Shown here one piece after another: positions 9,412 to 22,073 of a DNA stretch of 64,000 nt (position 1 is its first letter; every line of letters begins with the position of its first letter). Source of the DNA: Candidatus Arsenophonus triatominarum (GTDB lineage Bacteria; Pseudomonadota; Gammaproteobacteria; Enterobacterales; Enterobacteriaceae); the NCBI RefSeq assembly GCF_001640365.1, contig NZ_LWMI01000005.1, positions 62,001 to 126,000 on the forward strand, read 5' to 3'. A program made the translations under genes and the position numbers. The notes under the pieces were generated by a model. It was not told where the DNA came from. It searched no databases and saw only the letters and a list, made by a program, of their open reading frames with translations.

Positions 9412-10292
9412 TAGCTAGGCGACTTAATTTTGATTACAGCATATGTATTAAAAACAGGTCATCGATAGTGCATCCTGTTTCCATCTTTTTACGTTTAGCT
9501 TGAGACCATTTATGTTCTATAGGATTTAAATCTGGTGAATACACAGGCAAATATTCTATCTGGTGTCCTGCGTTTATAATTGCCTGTTCAATATTCTTAC
9601 CTTTGTGAAAGCTAGCGTTGTCCATAAAAATAACAGAATTTTCAGGAAGTTCTGGGAGCAATATTTTTGTGATCCAAACATAAAAAACATCACGATTAAT
9701 ATTGCAATCAAATAATCCGATAGCAAAAAGGGTTGTTCCCAATAAAGCGCCAATAACATTTGTTCTTCCCTTAGCACCCCAGTTTTTCAGGCCAAAACAA
9801 CGGTGACCTTTTGGGGAATAGCCGTGAGTTCGTGGAGTGTCATGTGAAAAACCACTTTCATCAATAAAAACAACAGATTTATCTTTTTTTTCATACTGTT
9901 GTCTTTTTTGCTGATGTGCCAGCCTGTCGCTTTCGTTGGTTTTTGGATGGAATAGAGTTTTTTTTATAGGTTAATCCCAGCTTTTTAAGGGATTGCCAAA
10001 TAGTCTTTTTACAAACACCGAATCGCTCTGCCCGTTCCTTTTGGTAAGCATCTGGATACTGTTCCACATCTTTTGCTAAAGCATTTTTATCGAGCTTCCT
10101 CTTACGTGGCGTTGAATTTTTTGGCTCTGGTCGTTTAAGCCAACGTACTAAAGACGCTTTTCCAATACGGAATTGTTTCGCAGTTTCTCGAATTGTTAAA
10201 CCTTCGGCTTTCCTTACAGATATTACTTTACGTCGAAAATCAATTGTATAACTCATAACACACCTTGTAATCAAAATTAAGTCGCCTAGCTA
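9412..10292 (-). mobile_element. IS630-family element, copy B (inversion endpoint)
   Basis: 881 bp, TA on both sides (9410-9411, 10293-10294). The left flank is an IS481 3' part and the right flank an IS701-like 5' part. The complementary flanks sit around copy F at 41232-42112, in opposite orientation. This is the signature of homologous inversion between the two copies. Confidence 0.95.
9434..10274 (-). CDS. IS630 transposase, copy B (two frames)
   Basis: OrfA at 9891-10274, catalytic orfB down to 9434. Both frames are undamaged and join at the same A-run as in copy A. It differs from copy A in a few bases, including the residue after DYLIAIL in an alternative frame that marks two sub-lineages. 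Confidence 0.85.
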
Positions 10293-10817
10293 TATGATCC
10301 CTCTTTTTTTAACAAGAGCGAGCATTTCGGAAAAGTGCGTGTTTTTTGTTTTTCCATCAGAATCTTTATCATAAATACGATAATCAATAGGAATTGATTC
10401 AACAGCTGTTAGATTATGCCAACGTAAATTAACTAAACCTATACCAGCAATAACATCATGCTCATTACCTGAATATTGATAATGGACCATTTCTATTTTT
10501 TTACTACGTGTTTTGGCAATCAATGTATCATCGGCAATTAGTACGCAAGGGCTTTTTTTGTCTATAGAAGGTTGAACTAATCGCCATAGTTCTTTAGGTC
10601 GAAAACATCTACTTTTTAGCCATCGGCTAACAGTGTCATGAGATAAAGGCGATGGGCTTACTTCTGATAACGCCAAACCAGAGTATCTTACACTGCTTAC
10701 TTGTAAGAATGTTTTATAGATATTTTTAATGCATGGATAACCGGACAAAATATGAACACCGTAATTTTTTCTTGTTTTTAAATTTATACTTCTTTTTTTG
10801 AGATTGCGAAACTCGTG
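10293..10817 (-). mobile_element. IS701-like element, 5' half
   Basis: The reverse strand starts at 10817 with the terminal repeat CACGAGTTTCGCA, flanked by TTAAA. It encodes the N-terminal half of a DDE transposase (10295-10748), including LIADDTLIAKTRSKKIEMVH (first Asp), YQYSGNEHDVIAGIGLVNL and the break at ALVKKRGII. The protein continues as PEAVVMDAWYSS at 42113. IS630 sits exactly at the TA between the halves. The start codon is unclear; TTG at 10748 is the first option. Confidence 0.85.
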
Positions 10818-10920
10818 TTTAATTAATATGTCTATTCTAAAGCATTACTTAAAATATTTTCCAATCTATATATTTAAGCAATGCTTATTTTCGTTATTTA
10901 ATTTAATAACATAACATTTT

Positions 10921-12447
10921 TTAATTTTTCACTGTAAATTTTCGATATTCTTGATAAGCATAATGATCTGTCATACCGCTAATATAGTCTTGTATAAGAC
11001 GCGCTCGATAATAAAATTCTAATATATCTTTTTCTGTCTCATCAGTAGTGCAAATTCCTTCAATGGCTTCACCATAAGCTACACAATGTTTAGTTGATAA
11101 TTTATGCAATAGACGTGTTTCGATGAAATACTTCTTGTGATACTTATCTTGATAAAGCTGAGTAAAATCAGCACGTGGCATTAATAATAATGGGCGATAA
11201 AAATTTAGTAAACCACTAATTATTCGATAACCTTGTAATTCTAATTGTTCAACTTCCGGGTGCGTAAATACATGTTTATAGGCAACGCCTTTCAATACCT
11301 CCAATAGATGATGTTCATCACTTTTATCTTCTAATAAGGCACTATTAAAACTTCCGGCATAAATTTTAGCTAAATGTTTAATAAAACGATGAGCACTATA
11401 CGACGCCAATTTACTAATAATATTAACTCTAAGATACATAAAAAATTGATCTTGCTTGCTACGTCTTGTTTCATTGTGATTAATACTTTTGTAAGCTTTT
11501 TCTACTGTCTGTTCAAATAAATCACCTTTTGCTTTTTTAACTGCCTCCAACCAACCTTGCCGTAAATATTCCAACAGCTTATCAACACTAAAAATACCTT
11601 TTTCTACCGCATCATCCAAATCGGCAATACAATAAGAGATATCATCTGCCGCTTCCATAATGTAGGAAAGCGGGAAACGACAATATGGCTTCATATCCAA
11701 CTGACGGTACAACTCTTTGATAAAACTATCTTCTGACCAATAATAGCCCGGTTTTTTAGTTAAATAATCAAAATCTTTAGGGATTTTATCCAGTTGATAA
11801 GCACCTTTAGTATATTTTAAGATTGAGCCAATTTGGCCATAAGTCAGGTTCAATTTTAATAATTGATGGATCATTCTAAGTCCCTGAGCATTACCTTCAA
11901 ATTGACAAAGATCTTTACGTAATTGGCGACGAAGCAAATCCTTGTTAGATTCATTTGTTAGTTGTAGAAAATTAATTTGGCATTGATCTATGGCCTTTGA
12001 TTTAGTAGAAATAAATTCAGCGTCAAGTAATGTTGAAAACCAGCCCTTAATGGCGGCTTCACCAAAATGACCAAAAGGTGGGTTGCCAATATCATGCATT
12101 AAACATGCCATTTCAATCAAACTTTCAAACGCATCAAGGCGCTCAGAGAGACCATAAGTTGCCAGCAATTTCTTTTTTTTCAATTGGCTTATCACAGTCT
12201 TTGCAATAAAACGGCCAATTTGCTGCACTTCTAACGAATGCGTCAGACGACTTCGAACCGCCGCATTTTGTTCTAAAGGAAAGACTTGCGTCTTCTGTTG
12301 TAATCGGCGTATTGCGGCAGAATTAATAATGCGCCCTCGATCACTTTCAAATTGACGATTAACTTGTTCCTCATTCTTTGCATCAACATTGTAATCACTA
12401 TATTTACGAAGAAAATTGAGCTTTTGCCTAAAATCAATCTTGGACAT
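10921..12447 (-). CDS. dgt: Deoxyguanosine triphosphate triphosphohydrolase
   Basis: 508 residues from the ATG at 12447 (MSKIDFRQK), preceded by GGGAGGGG. A longer frame upstream to 12540 has no family counterpart, so I chose this start; E. coli Dgt has 505 residues. It cleaves dGTP to deoxyguanosine and triphosphate. The HD-domain residues are in RLTHSLEVQQIGR and CLMHDIGNPPFGHFGEAA, with further conserved blocks FEGNAQGLR, YIMEAADDISYCIADLDDAV and the C-terminal RLIQDYISGMTDHYAYQEY. It is divergent from mtn, as in E. coli; btuF is missing from the neighbourhood. Confidence 0.95.
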   Translation of the reverse strand: MSKIDFRQKLNFLRKYSDYNVDAKNEEQVNRQFESDRGRIINSAAIRRLQQKTQVFPLEQNAAVRSRLTHSLEVQQIGRFIAKTVISQLKKKKLLATYGLSERLDAFESLIEMACLMHDIGNPPFGHFGEAAIKGWFSTLLDAEFISTKSKAIDQCQINFLQLTNESNKDLLRRQLRKDLCQFEGNAQGLRMIHQLLKLNLTYGQIGSILKYTKGAYQLDKIPKDFDYLTKKPGYYWSEDSFIKELYRQLDMKPYCRFPLSYIMEAADDISYCIADLDDAVEKGIFSVDKLLEYLRQGWLEAVKKAKGDLFEQTVEKAYKSINHNETRRSKQDQFFMYLRVNIISKLASYSAHRFIKHLAKIYAGSFNSALLEDKSDEHHLLEVLKGVAYKHVFTHPEVEQLELQGYRIISGLLNFYRPLLLMPRADFTQLYQDKYHKKYFIETRLLHKLSTKHCVAYGEAIEGICTTDETEKDILEFYYRARLIQDYISGMTDHYAYQEYRKFTVKN

Positions 12448-12570
12448 TTCCCCTCCCGATGATGAAATATCCCCAGCTAATGGATCACAGTTAACTTTTT
12501 TTCTCTTTTCAATGTTACAATGGCACGGATCTGACAACATGTCTAATTAATCAACTATGAGTATGACACA

Positions 12571-13284
12571 ATGAAAGTTGCAATAATAGGTGCAATGGAG
12601 CAAGAGGTGGCATTATTGCGCAAGCAAATCAATGCTCAGTTGACATTATCACGGGCTGGCTGCGAAATTTACTGCGGAAAATTTGATGATCTTGATATCG
12701 CATTATTAAAATCAGGCATTGGTAAAGTTTCTGCGGCAGTGGGAACAACATTACTAATAGAACATTTTTCCCCTGAATTTATTATTAACACTGGCTCCGC
12801 CGGTGGGTTAGTACCTGCTTTGCAGGTTGGTGATATCGTGGTTTCAACCGAAGTTTGCTATCATGATGTCAATATCACCGCCTTTGGCTACCAACTAGGC
12901 CAAATGGCACAATGTCCGGCCACATTTAAAGCGGATAAAAAATTACAAGAACTGGCCGAAAAGTATATTGAAAAATTAGATTTACATGCTGTTCGCGGTT
13001 TGATTTGTAGTGGTGATAGCTTTATTAATGGCGCGAAAGAGCTAACCTATATTCGCCAGACTTTTCCCACTGCCATCGCTGTTGAAATGGAAAGCGCCGC
13101 AATTGGTCATGTATGTTATCAATTTGATATCCCATTCGTTGTTGTGCGTGCAATTTCTGATGTCGCTGATAAAGAGTCTCATCTCTCTTTTGAGGAATTT
13201 TTGCCTGTCGCGGCTCGTCAATCAAGCCTATTGGTGCAAACTATGCTGGCTAATTTAGCTAACTCAAGCCAAAACCGTAAATGA
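12571..13284 (+). CDS. mtn: 5'-methylthioadenosine/S-adenosylhomocysteine nucleosidase
   Basis: 237 residues, full length for the family. It hydrolyses methylthioadenosine and S-adenosylhomocysteine, recycling products of methylation, polyamine synthesis and quorum signalling. Seen: the N-terminal [12 protein letters not shown], the NTGSAGGL phosphorylase-fold loop, GDSFINGA, the substrate-binding [12 protein letters not shown] (catalytic Glu) and [20 protein letters not shown] (catalytic Asp). It is also known as pfs. It lies alone between dgt and erpA. Confidence 0.96.
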   Translation: MKVAIIGAMEQEVALLRKQINAQLTLSRAGCEIYCGKFDDLDIALLKSGIGKVSAAVGTTLLIEHFSPEFIINTGSAGGLVPALQVGDIVVSTEVCYHDVNITAFGYQLGQMAQCPATFKADKKLQELAEKYIEKLDLHAVRGLICSGDSFINGAKELTYIRQTFPTAIAVEMESAAIGHVCYQFDIPFVVVRAISDVADKESHLSFEEFLPVAARQSSLLVQTMLANLANSSQNRK

Positions 13285-13316
13285 GCTATTAACAACCACT
13301 TCGGCTAGATCCCCAT

Positions 13317-13343
13317 ACTAAGGGTTATTAATTACCCTTAGTA
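13317..13343. terminator. Stem-loop between convergent mtn and erpA
   Basis: A perfect 10-bp stem TACTAAGGGT / ACCCTTAGTA with a 7-base loop lies between the two stop codons. The T-runs are weak on both sides, but position and symmetry suggest a shared bidirectional terminator. Confidence 0.55.
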
Positions 13344-13353
13344 AGTTAAGCGA

Positions 13354-13698
13354 TTAAATACTAAATGAAGAACCGCAACCACAAGTTGCTTTCGCATTTG
13401 GATTGGTTACAACAAACCTTGCCCCTTCTAATCCTTCAATATAATCAACACAACCGCCAACCAGATACTGTAAACTCATAGGATCAACGATTAGTTCGAT
13501 GCCTTGCTTTTCAATCGTTAAATCACCTTCATTCATTTTATCATCAAAGGTGAAACCATATTGAAAACCACTACAGCCTCCACCAGTAATATAGACGCGC
13601 AAACGCAAATTGAGATTTTCCTCATCCGCAATCAACGCTTTAACTTTATTCGCTGCAGCATCAGTAAACTGTATAGGCAGTGCAGTATCATTACTCAT
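13354..13698 (-). CDS. erpA: Iron-sulfur cluster insertion protein ErpA
   Basis: 114 residues from the ATG at 13698, the exact length of E. coli ErpA. A frame extending to 13761 adds 21 residues with no counterpart, while CTGGAG just before 13698 is a good ribosome-binding site. An A-type carrier delivering Fe-S clusters to apoproteins, notably the isoprenoid enzymes IspG and IspH. The three cluster ligands are in GGGCSGFQY and the C-terminal CGCGSSFSI. Confidence 0.95.
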   Translation of the reverse strand: MSNDTALPIQFTDAAANKVKALIADEENLNLRLRVYITGGGCSGFQYGFTFDDKMNEGDLTIEKQGIELIVDPMSLQYLVGGCVDYIEGLEGARFVVTNPNAKATCGCGSSFSI

Positions 13699-13916
13699 TT
13701 CTAACTCCAGGCCGACCTGCCAATCAATAGACGCAGGAAGCATCAATACTTCATTGGACAAGGAATGATTATCTAACAGCCGGCCAATTGATTCAAGATC
13801 CAGCCGAAATTAACTGATTTAAAAAAATTCTCGCTACATTTGCTATTTGGTTTATTGCCAATACTGCTTTAAGATATGAGCAAAATTTCTGCTGGACCAA
13901 TACTTGGAGTTATTTA

Positions 13917-15200
13917 ATGAGTCAATCTGAAACACTTTACCTAAAAGCCAAAAAATTTATTCCTGGCGGTGTCAATTCACCGGTTCGGGCGTTTAATAGT
14001 GTTGGCGGCTATCCACTATTTATTCAGCGAGCTGACGGTGCTTATATTTATGATGTTGATGGCAAAGCTTATATCGATTACGTCGGTTCTTGGGGGCCGA
14101 TGATTTTAGGTCATAATCACCTCACAATTAAGCAAGCGGTCATCCAAGCGGCAGAAAATGGCCTTAGTTTTGGTGCCCCGACCACCATTGAAGTAAAAAT
14201 GGCAGAAATTATTAGTCAACTTATTCCATCCATCGAAATGGTTCGTATGGTAAATTCAGGCACAGAAGCCACAATGAGTGCCATACGGCTCGCTCGCGGT
14301 TATACAGGGCGTGACAAGATTATTAAATTTGAAGGCTGTTATCATGGACATGCCGACTGCCTATTAGTTAAAGCAGGCTCAGGCGCTTTAACCTTTGGTC
14401 AACCTAATTCTCCTGGCGTTCCCGCTGATGTTGCCAAACATACTCTTACCTGTACATTTAATGATTTAGATTCAGTTCAGCGTACTTTTGCCCAATATCC
14501 GCAAGAAATCGCTGCTATCATTGTAGAGCCAGTAGCAGGCAATATGAATTGTATCCTACCTGAGGCTAAATTCCTGCCTGGACTACGTACATTATGCGAT
14601 CAATTTGGCGCGCTATTAATTATCGACGAAGTGATGACCGGCTTTCGGGTTGCCTTAGGTGGCGCACAAGCACATTATCAAGTTAAACCTGATTTGACCT
14701 GTTTAGGTAAAATAATCGGCGGTGGTATGCCTGTTGGAGCATTCGGTGGCCGCCGCGAATTGATGGAAAAACTCGCTCCAATAGGGCCAATTTATCAAGC
14801 CGGTACCTTATCAGGCAACCCATTAGCGATGGCAGCAGGCCTTGCTTGCCTAACTGAAGTTGCTAAACCCAATACCCATAAACGCTTAGCAGAACTGACG
14901 AAAAAACTTGTTACAGGCTTACAAGAAAAAGCGCAACAAACTGCTATTCCGTTGGTTGTTAATCATGTTGGTGGCATGTTTGGCCTATTTTTTACAGCAG
15001 CACCACAAGTTAACTTCTATCAGGATGTCATGCAATGTGATATTGAGAAATTTAAGCAATTCTTCCATTTAATGTTAGAGGAAGGCGTTTATTTGGCACC
15101 TTCTGCCTTTGAGGCGGGTTTCATGTCCATTGCGCATAGTGATGAAGATATTGATCGCACAATTAAAGCAGCAGAAAATGCTTTTAATAAGATGAACTAA
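13917..15200 (+). CDS. hemL: Glutamate-1-semialdehyde 2,1-aminomutase
   Basis: 427 residues. A PLP enzyme converting glutamate-1-semialdehyde to 5-aminolevulinate, an early tetrapyrrole step. Seen: [13 protein letters not shown], the cofactor-side [38 protein letters not shown] and the PLP-lysine region [23 protein letters not shown] 8 bp before the ATG supports the start. As in E. coli it lies near erpA in opposite orientation; the usual clcA between them is absent. Confidence 0.97.
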   Translation: MSQSETLYLKAKKFIPGGVNSPVRAFNSVGGYPLFIQRADGAYIYDVDGKAYIDYVGSWGPMILGHNHLTIKQAVIQAAENGLSFGAPTTIEVKMAEIISQLIPSIEMVRMVNSGTEATMSAIRLARGYTGRDKIIKFEGCYHGHADCLLVKAGSGALTFGQPNSPGVPADVAKHTLTCTFNDLDSVQRTFAQYPQEIAAIIVEPVAGNMNCILPEAKFLPGLRTLCDQFGALLIIDEVMTGFRVALGGAQAHYQVKPDLTCLGKIIGGGMPVGAFGGRRELMEKLAPIGPIYQAGTLSGNPLAMAAGLACLTEVAKPNTHKRLAELTKKLVTGLQEKAQQTAIPLVVNHVGGMFGLFFTAAPQVNFYQDVMQCDIEKFKQFFHLMLEEGVYLAPSAFEAGFMSIAHSDEDIDRTIKAAENAFNKMN

Positions 15201-15220
15201 TCATTTATTAAATCATAAAA

Positions 15221-15255
15221 AAACCGGCGCCAATTTTTTAGCATAGCGCCGGTTT
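15221..15255. terminator. Bidirectional terminator between hemL and mrcB
   Basis: Stem AAACCGGCGC (15221-15230) pairs with GCGCCGGTTT (15246-15255). A-rich and T-rich tracts on the two sides allow it to end both convergent genes. Confidence 0.85.
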
Positions 15256-15267
15256 ACTAGATTTTTA

Positions 15268-17748
15268 TTACTGTCCAAACATCTCCTTCACCCAAGCAGG
15301 TGCATCATTACTTTTGCTCTGCTGTTCATTTAAGTTCAGGTTTGGCTTCAATACTTGTACCCCTTGCTGACATAATGCTTGAGGATCCTCTGTCCATACT
15401 GGCAAAATACGATCTCCACCACCTGCGCAGTTAAAACTGCCATTGGTATTTACTCGCATCTCCATAATTCCATCGGGAGAGCGATTATCCAATGCCAATG
15501 GAGTCTGATTTTCTAAATAACGACGATATAGATGTAATGCACCACTTGCACCAGTAAGATTTGTCGGACCATTATTATCACGACCAGTCCAAGCAATCAC
15601 CACTTCCTTACCATCGATACCAGCAAACCAACTATCGCGTAGATCATTTGTTGTCCCGGTCTTACCGGCTAAGTGATATTGAGCAAATTTATTCATTAAT
15701 GAACGAGATGTTCCGCGCTCAACCACTTGTTGCATACCATAAAGTGTTAGATAAGCTGCCTGCGGAGATACTGCCCGCTCCGCAGATGGATAACTTTGAT
15801 AAAGCTCATTGCCATCACCATCAATCACGGAGCGTAATGCCGATAATGCCGCTCGATTGCCGCCGCCACTAATGGTTTGAAACATTTGCGCCGTTTCCAT
15901 TGGCGTTAAGTTCAACGCACCTAATAACATTGCCGGCACTTTTTCTATCGCATTACTTGGCACACCAAGACTTACTAATACTTTACTAACCTGATCCAAG
16001 CCAACATTCAAGCCAACATTCACCGTCGGAATATTCAGCGAGCTGGCCAAAGCATCAATCAACATGACCTGCCCCCGAAAACGGCGATCATAATTTCTCG
16101 GTTCCCATATTTGATTATCAAATTTGACGCTAATCGGCTCGTCAGGTACCCAAGTATTTAAACGAAAACGGTCTGGTTCACTTAATGCAGTGAGATAAGT
16201 TGACGGCTTAGCCAGTGAACCAATTGAGCGGCGAGCATTTAACGCTCGGTTAAAACCAGAATATTGTGGTTGTGAGCCACCGACCATAGCACGAACTTCG
16301 CCATTAATACGGTCAACGACCACCATCGCGCCTTCCAGATCAGGCAACTTACGTGTTTTACGTAAATCGGCTATCCCCTGTTCGACGGCATTTTCAGCTG
16401 CTTGCTGCGAGACTAGATCTAAAGTAGTAAAGATTTTAGCTCCAGAAAGGTTATTTACTCTATCTCCCAATTTTTCAACTAATTCTTGCCGAACGAGTTG
16501 CATAAAGGCGGGTTGAGGTGTCAAAACACCGCTTCTGGGTTTAACGCCTAAAGGACGAGCACTCAATATATTATACATTACATGATCGATAATTTCACGC
16601 GTTTCCAACAACTTTAACACTAAATTACGACGTTCTAGCGCCAATTTAGGGTTGCGCCATGGGTTATATAGTGATGCTCCCTTCACCATACCGACTAATA
16701 GCGCTTGTTGATCAATACTCAGCTCATCGATTGGACGACCAAAATAGTAGAGGCTAGCAAGGGGAAAACCCCGAATTTGGTCATCGCCGCTTTGTCCTAA
16801 ATAAACTTCATTTAAGTACAGTTCAAGAATACGTTCTTTGCTATAGCGAGAATCCATTAAAATCGCCATATAAGCTTCATTGGCTTTACGTATTAACGTT
16901 CTTTCATTACTTAAAAATAAGTTTTTAACTAATTGTTGAGTTAGCGTACTACCACCCTGAACCGTCTTACCAGCCATTAAATTAGCAATAACCGCACGCC
17001 CAATAGAATAAATACTTACCCCGTCATGCTCATAAAAATGTCGGTCTTCAGTTTCAAGTAATATTTTGACTAAAGAATCAGGAAAATCTTCTCTCGGCAA
17101 GACTAAGCGTTGCTCATTGTTCGCCGATTGCATCATAGTGATAAGTTTAGGATCTAGTCGAAAAAAACCAAACGAACGCCCATTTTCCATATTAGTAATA
17201 TTGGTGAGCCGAGCATGATCAAAACTTAATTTAGCTAAAATCTGTTCTTCTCTTTGATCAGGAAAGGAAAATGGCCGGCGTAACATTTCTATCGTGTTAT
17301 CTTTAACAATATACTCACCGGGTAAAGTAATTTTATTTACCTGGCGATATTGCATGCCATCTAATAATCGAATCATCTCTTCTTTACTGTAATTCATCCC
17401 CGGTTCAAGATTAACCATTCGGCCATAAACTGCAGCCGGTAGATCCCAAACTTTACCATCAAGACGATCACTGATTTTCTGATATAAATAGATACCATAG
17501 ACACCAACTAGCAATGCCAAGACTATGGCAATTTTGACAAACAACCAAAACCAACGCCATCTACTTTTAGGTGGCCGAGACTTATTGTCTTTACTTGCCA
17601 TTAGTTCTTCTTCCTCGTTGTCATCAATATCTTCATACTCATAATCATAGTTGTCTAACCGATTATTTTGATGAGATTTTGATTTTTTACCAGTGGGCTT
17701 TTTCTTAGATCTGCGCCCAATAGGTTCATAATTATCTTTGTCATGCAT
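15268..17748 (-). CDS. mrcB: Penicillin-binding protein 1B
   Basis: 826 residues, close to E. coli PBP1B (844). A bifunctional peptidoglycan synthase anchored in the inner membrane. In order: a basic and acidic cytoplasmic tail with the [10 protein letters not shown] start, one membrane segment (about residues 65-88, [20 protein letters not shown]), a UB2H regulatory domain, glycosyltransferase motifs [12 protein letters not shown] and [16 protein letters not shown], then the transpeptidase with the active-site SLAK motif in [14 protein letters not shown] and the KTGTT box. The C-terminal tail is short, lacking the Q-rich extension. hrpB and the fhu genes that flank it in E. coli are missing. 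Confidence 0.96.
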   Translation of the reverse strand: MHDKDNYEPIGRRSKKKPTGKKSKSHQNNRLDNYDYEYEDIDDNEEEELMASKDNKSRPPKSRWRWFWLFVKIAIVLALLVGVYGIYLYQKISDRLDGKVWDLPAAVYGRMVNLEPGMNYSKEEMIRLLDGMQYRQVNKITLPGEYIVKDNTIEMLRRPFSFPDQREEQILAKLSFDHARLTNITNMENGRSFGFFRLDPKLITMMQSANNEQRLVLPREDFPDSLVKILLETEDRHFYEHDGVSIYSIGRAVIANLMAGKTVQGGSTLTQQLVKNLFLSNERTLIRKANEAYMAILMDSRYSKERILELYLNEVYLGQSGDDQIRGFPLASLYYFGRPIDELSIDQQALLVGMVKGASLYNPWRNPKLALERRNLVLKLLETREIIDHVMYNILSARPLGVKPRSGVLTPQPAFMQLVRQELVEKLGDRVNNLSGAKIFTTLDLVSQQAAENAVEQGIADLRKTRKLPDLEGAMVVVDRINGEVRAMVGGSQPQYSGFNRALNARRSIGSLAKPSTYLTALSEPDRFRLNTWVPDEPISVKFDNQIWEPRNYDRRFRGQVMLIDALASSLNIPTVNVGLNVGLDQVSKVLVSLGVPSNAIEKVPAMLLGALNLTPMETAQMFQTISGGGNRAALSALRSVIDGDGNELYQSYPSAERAVSPQAAYLTLYGMQQVVERGTSRSLMNKFAQYHLAGKTGTTNDLRDSWFAGIDGKEVVIAWTGRDNNGPTNLTGASGALHLYRRYLENQTPLALDNRSPDGIMEMRVNTNGSFNCAGGGDRILPVWTEDPQALCQQGVQVLKPNLNLNEQQSKSNDAPAWVKEMFGQ

Positions 17749-17858
17749 GGTATAAAATCAATCTTTATTCACTATTAGTTTATTTTTAGTCCAAGAGTTT
17801 AATCATAACTTACAGATATTTCTTTCATATATCTCATTAAAATAGCATTTTTACCATA

Positions 17859-18061
17859 CACGAGTTTCACACCAATAAAAAAACGCTCTATTTTTAAGTT
17901 TAATTCAGCATAATATATAAATAGACAAAATCTTATAAATTAAAAGCAACTTATTGTAATTTAAACAAATTTATACGTTTTAGTAACTTGCAAATTAACC
18001 ATTGCTCTTAAGCCATTTCTGGAATTTTATATGCCTGTGCGAAACCTGTGCGAAACTCGTG
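17859..18061 (+). repeat. MITE copy in the mrcB-sfsA gap
   Basis: 203 bp with ends CACGAGTTTC...GAAACTCGTG. It is longer than the 191-bp norm because CCTGTGCGAAA is duplicated at the right end. Flanks CCATA and TCATA are a target duplication with one mismatch. The rest of the intergenic region (17749-18263) shows no gene. Confidence 0.85.
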
Positions 18062-18263
18062 TCATAATTAAATAATAAACATCCGCCAAACTAGTAGTTT
18101 TATACTCTGATGTGATGATAACATTATTACCTACTATCATATTAAATGAAGACTATCTATCCATTAATTTATATAAAAAAGCAACAATTATTAACTTTTA
18201 GTGCCAAATATTGTAGCATTACTTTGCCTTTAGCCGTGTCTATCACAACCGGAGTAGCTAGCA

Positions 18264-18968
18264 ATGTATTGGTTCCCGCCACTAGAATCAGCCCAATTAG
18301 TAAAGCGTTATAAACGTTTTCTTGCTGATGTTATTACACCCGCAGGTAAATTACTAACCATTCATTGCGCCAATACAGGTGCCATGACAGGCTGTGCAAC
18401 ACCCGGAGATACAGTTTGGTACTCAACATCCAATAATATTAAGCGAAAATATCCACATAGCTGGGAACTGACACAAACACAAACTGGCGATTGGATTTGT
18501 GTCAATACTCATCGAGCAAATGATTTAATTAGTCAATTTATAGCGGAAAATAAAATTCCGGAATTATCCGATTATGCTAACATTAGCAGGGAAGTGAAAT
18601 ATGGCGACGAAAATAGTCGAATCGATCTCCTTCTAAAGAAAAAACAGCAAGTTAATTGCTATATTGAAGTAAAATCAGTCACCTTACTAGAAAACAATAT
18701 CGGTTATTTTCCTGATGCTGTTACAATAAGAGGGCAAAAACATTTACGTGAACTATCTTTAATAGCCGAACGAGGCGAAAGAGCAGTTTTGTTCTTTGCC
18801 GTACTTCATACTGGTATAAAGAAAATGTCCGTTGCAAGCCATATTGATTGTCAATATGCTGCGCTCTTACAGCAAGCAACAAATGTTGGTATTGAAATAC
18901 TCTGCTATCAGATTAAAATATCAGAAAAAGGGCTAGCAATGGATAAAAAAATACCATTTATTCAATAA
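18264..18968 (+). CDS. sfsA: SfsA family DNA-binding / sugar fermentation stimulation protein
   Basis: 234 residues, as in E. coli. SfsA has an OB-like N-terminal part and a nuclease-like fold; in E. coli it binds DNA and its overexpression activates maltose genes, but its role is not settled. Conserved blocks: [69 protein letters not shown] and [16 protein letters not shown]. It lies directly before dksA, the usual arrangement. Confidence 0.94.
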   Translation: MYWFPPLESAQLVKRYKRFLADVITPAGKLLTIHCANTGAMTGCATPGDTVWYSTSNNIKRKYPHSWELTQTQTGDWICVNTHRANDLISQFIAENKIPELSDYANISREVKYGDENSRIDLLLKKKQQVNCYIEVKSVTLLENNIGYFPDAVTIRGQKHLRELSLIAERGERAVLFFAVLHTGIKKMSVASHIDCQYAALLQQATNVGIEILCYQIKISEKGLAMDKKIPFIQ

Positions 18969-19161
18969 ACCAAGCTATTATATTCTTTTAGGCAAAATTC
19001 GTTTTATATACAAATAAAGACAGATAACACGCGCATCACCCTGTTATAGTAAAACGAATTGTAAGAACCATTGCCAAGTATAGAGTGTTCTGTTATTTAT
19101 AGCGGACTTAGTTTCCCCCTTGAGGGGCTCTTTTGAATATTGCGTGTGTAGGAGAAGCATT

Positions 19162-19617
19162 ATGCAAGAAGGGCAAAAACCTAAAACCTCGTCCTTAAGC
19201 ATTCTCGCCATCGCTGGGGTAGATCCTTACCAAGAAAAGCCTGGCGAAGAGTACATGAACGATGCCCAATTGGCACATTTTAGGCGCATTCTCGAAACAT
19301 GGTGCAATCAACTCAGAGATGAAGTCGACCGCACTGTAACTCATATGCAGGATGAAGCGGCAAATTTCCCTGATCCCGTTGATAGAGCGGTACAGGAAGA
19401 AGAATTTAGCCTTGAGTTACGTAATCGCGATCGCGAACGTAAGTTGATAAAAAAAATCGAGAAGACGCTAAAAAAAGTTGATGATGAAGATTTTGGTTAT
19501 TGTGAAAGCTGTGGGATTGAAATTGGTATCCGCCGCTTAGAAGCTCGTCCAACAGCTGATTTATGCATTGATTGCAAAACATTAGCTGAAATGCGTGAAA
19601 AACAGATGGCGGGTTAG
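19162..19617 (+). CDS. dksA: RNA polymerase-binding transcription factor DksA
   Basis: 151 residues from ATG 19162, the E. coli length; AGGAGA lies 7 bp upstream, so the in-frame extension to 19120 is not used. DksA enters the RNA polymerase secondary channel and, with ppGpp, represses rRNA and activates amino-acid promoters. Seen: the coiled-coil with acidic tip ([25 protein letters not shown]), and the zinc finger CESCGI...CIDCK. It pairs functionally with relA at 46.6 kb. Confidence 0.97.
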   Translation: MQEGQKPKTSSLSILAIAGVDPYQEKPGEEYMNDAQLAHFRRILETWCNQLRDEVDRTVTHMQDEAANFPDPVDRAVQEEEFSLELRNRDRERKLIKKIEKTLKKVDDEDFGYCESCGIEIGIRRLEARPTADLCIDCKTLAEMREKQMAG

Positions 19618-19644
19618 CCAATAATCTTACACCATAAAAATACG

Positions 19645-19674
19645 ACGGTACACAAAAGTGTACCGTATTCTTTT
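19645..19674 (+). terminator. Rho-independent terminator of dksA
   Basis: Nine-base perfect stem ACGGTACAC / GTGTACCGT with an AAAA loop, followed by ATTCTTTT, 28 bp after the dksA stop. Confidence 0.88.
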
Positions 19675-20014
19675 GAAATAAATGAGTAATTCAATAATTA
19701 CTAACATTCCACCTTATATTGGACGCTTTGTTCCATCACCCACAGGTGATCTCCATTTTGTTCGTTAGTTACTGCGCTTGGTAGCTAACATACAAGCTAA
19801 AAAAAGCAAAGAAAGTGGTATGTTAGGATCGATGACATCGGTACCACTAGAGAAGTGCCGGGTGCTGCTTCTCGCATTTTAAAAACTTTAGATCATTATG
19901 GTTTACATTGGGATGGTAAAATAATCTATCAATCACAACGCCATGATATTTACTGTGACATTTTAACTCAGCTAAAGCAGTACCATGGCTGCTATTACTG
20001 TCGCTGTGTAGTGG

Positions 20015-20938
<924 letters not shown>

Positions 20939-21038
20939 TCATTCTCCATTTCCAGCCGGTGGATTTTTTTCTTCATTTCTCTGAACTCAATTTGTTCAGG
21001 TGTTAATGGCAGACCAGGCGATGTTTTCCCTTGACATT

Positions 21039-22073
21039 AAAATAGTTGCTGAATAGAGACTTGCATTTTTTGTCACGCTATAGACAATAAAAAGAGGTTT
21101 AACTTAGAAAATAACGGTTTGAAATGATCAACAAAGAGCGGTTGTTACGAGATAATCGTTTATGTAAAGCAATCATTGGATTATCAGTCGAAGAATTGAA
21201 AAATTTAGCCGCTGAATTTTCAGCTTGTTATTTGATTTATCGGAAAAAGAATCGAAAAGATCACGAGCGGCAGATAGGTGCAGGGCAGAAAGGATTTATC
21301 CCAACCCCATTAGATAAACTGCTTTTTATTTTATTGTATTTAAAATGTTATCCGACCTATGATTTGCAAGGACTTCTTTTTGGTTTAGATAGAACACGGG
21401 TATGTCGCTGGGTAAAAATATTATTGCCGGTTTTAGAGATGACCTTGGGGCGAGAATGTGTTTTGCCCGCTCGTCAAATTCGCTCTGCTGAGGAATTTTT
21501 TCGCGCCTTTCCTGGAGTTAAAGACGTCTTTATTGATGGGACAGAGCGACCTGTCCAAAAGCCTAAGAATCTGCGTCGGCGAAAAAAAATGTATTCGGGA
21601 AAGAAAAGACAGACCACTCGAAAAGGGCTTATTATGACTGACGAAACGAGGAAAATTGGATTTATCCCCATGATCAAAAATGGGCGCCGTCACGATAAAC
21701 GCTTACTCGATAAAGTCGATATAATTCGCCATATTCCCCCTGAGGTAACCATCTGGGCCGATACCGGTTTTCAAGGTATAGATAAACAGCATCCTAATAC
21801 ACAAATCCCAAAAAAAGGAACTCGAAAAAGACCTTTATCGCCTGAACAAAAACAAGAAAATAAAATAATCTCGGGCATCCGTATTACGGTTGAACACGCC
21901 CGCGGGTATCAAGCGCCTCGGTTGTATGACCCAAATTTTACGGAATCGTAGACCCTTTATTGATGATACCTTTTTACTCCTTAGTGCCGGTCTTTGGAAT
22001 TTCCATCTCAGAACAGCCTAAAATTTACTTCAATCACCGAAATACCCTTATTTCACTATTAAGCAACACGCTT
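21039..22073 (+). mobile_element. IS5-like element inside the IS3 copy
   Basis: 1,035 bp, ends AAAATAGTTGCTGAATAG and the partly matching inverse ...CTATTAAGCAACACGCTT, target duplication ATT. It is 2 bp shorter than the other three copies. Confidence 0.9.
21124..21951 (+). pseudogene. IS5-family transposase, frameshifted
   Basis: A DDE_Tnp_4-type transposase (family residues VFIDGTERPVQKP, WADTGFQGIDKQ, ISGIRITVEHA) identical to the 299-residue copies until codon 259. There a 2-bp loss in the CACGCCATCGCGGG stretch changes the frame and ends the protein early after RGYQAPRLYDPN. Confidence 0.88.

Noticed and set aside
15561..15872. 103-residue plus-strand frame inside mrcB
   Set aside because: Antisense shadow of the transpeptidase domain.
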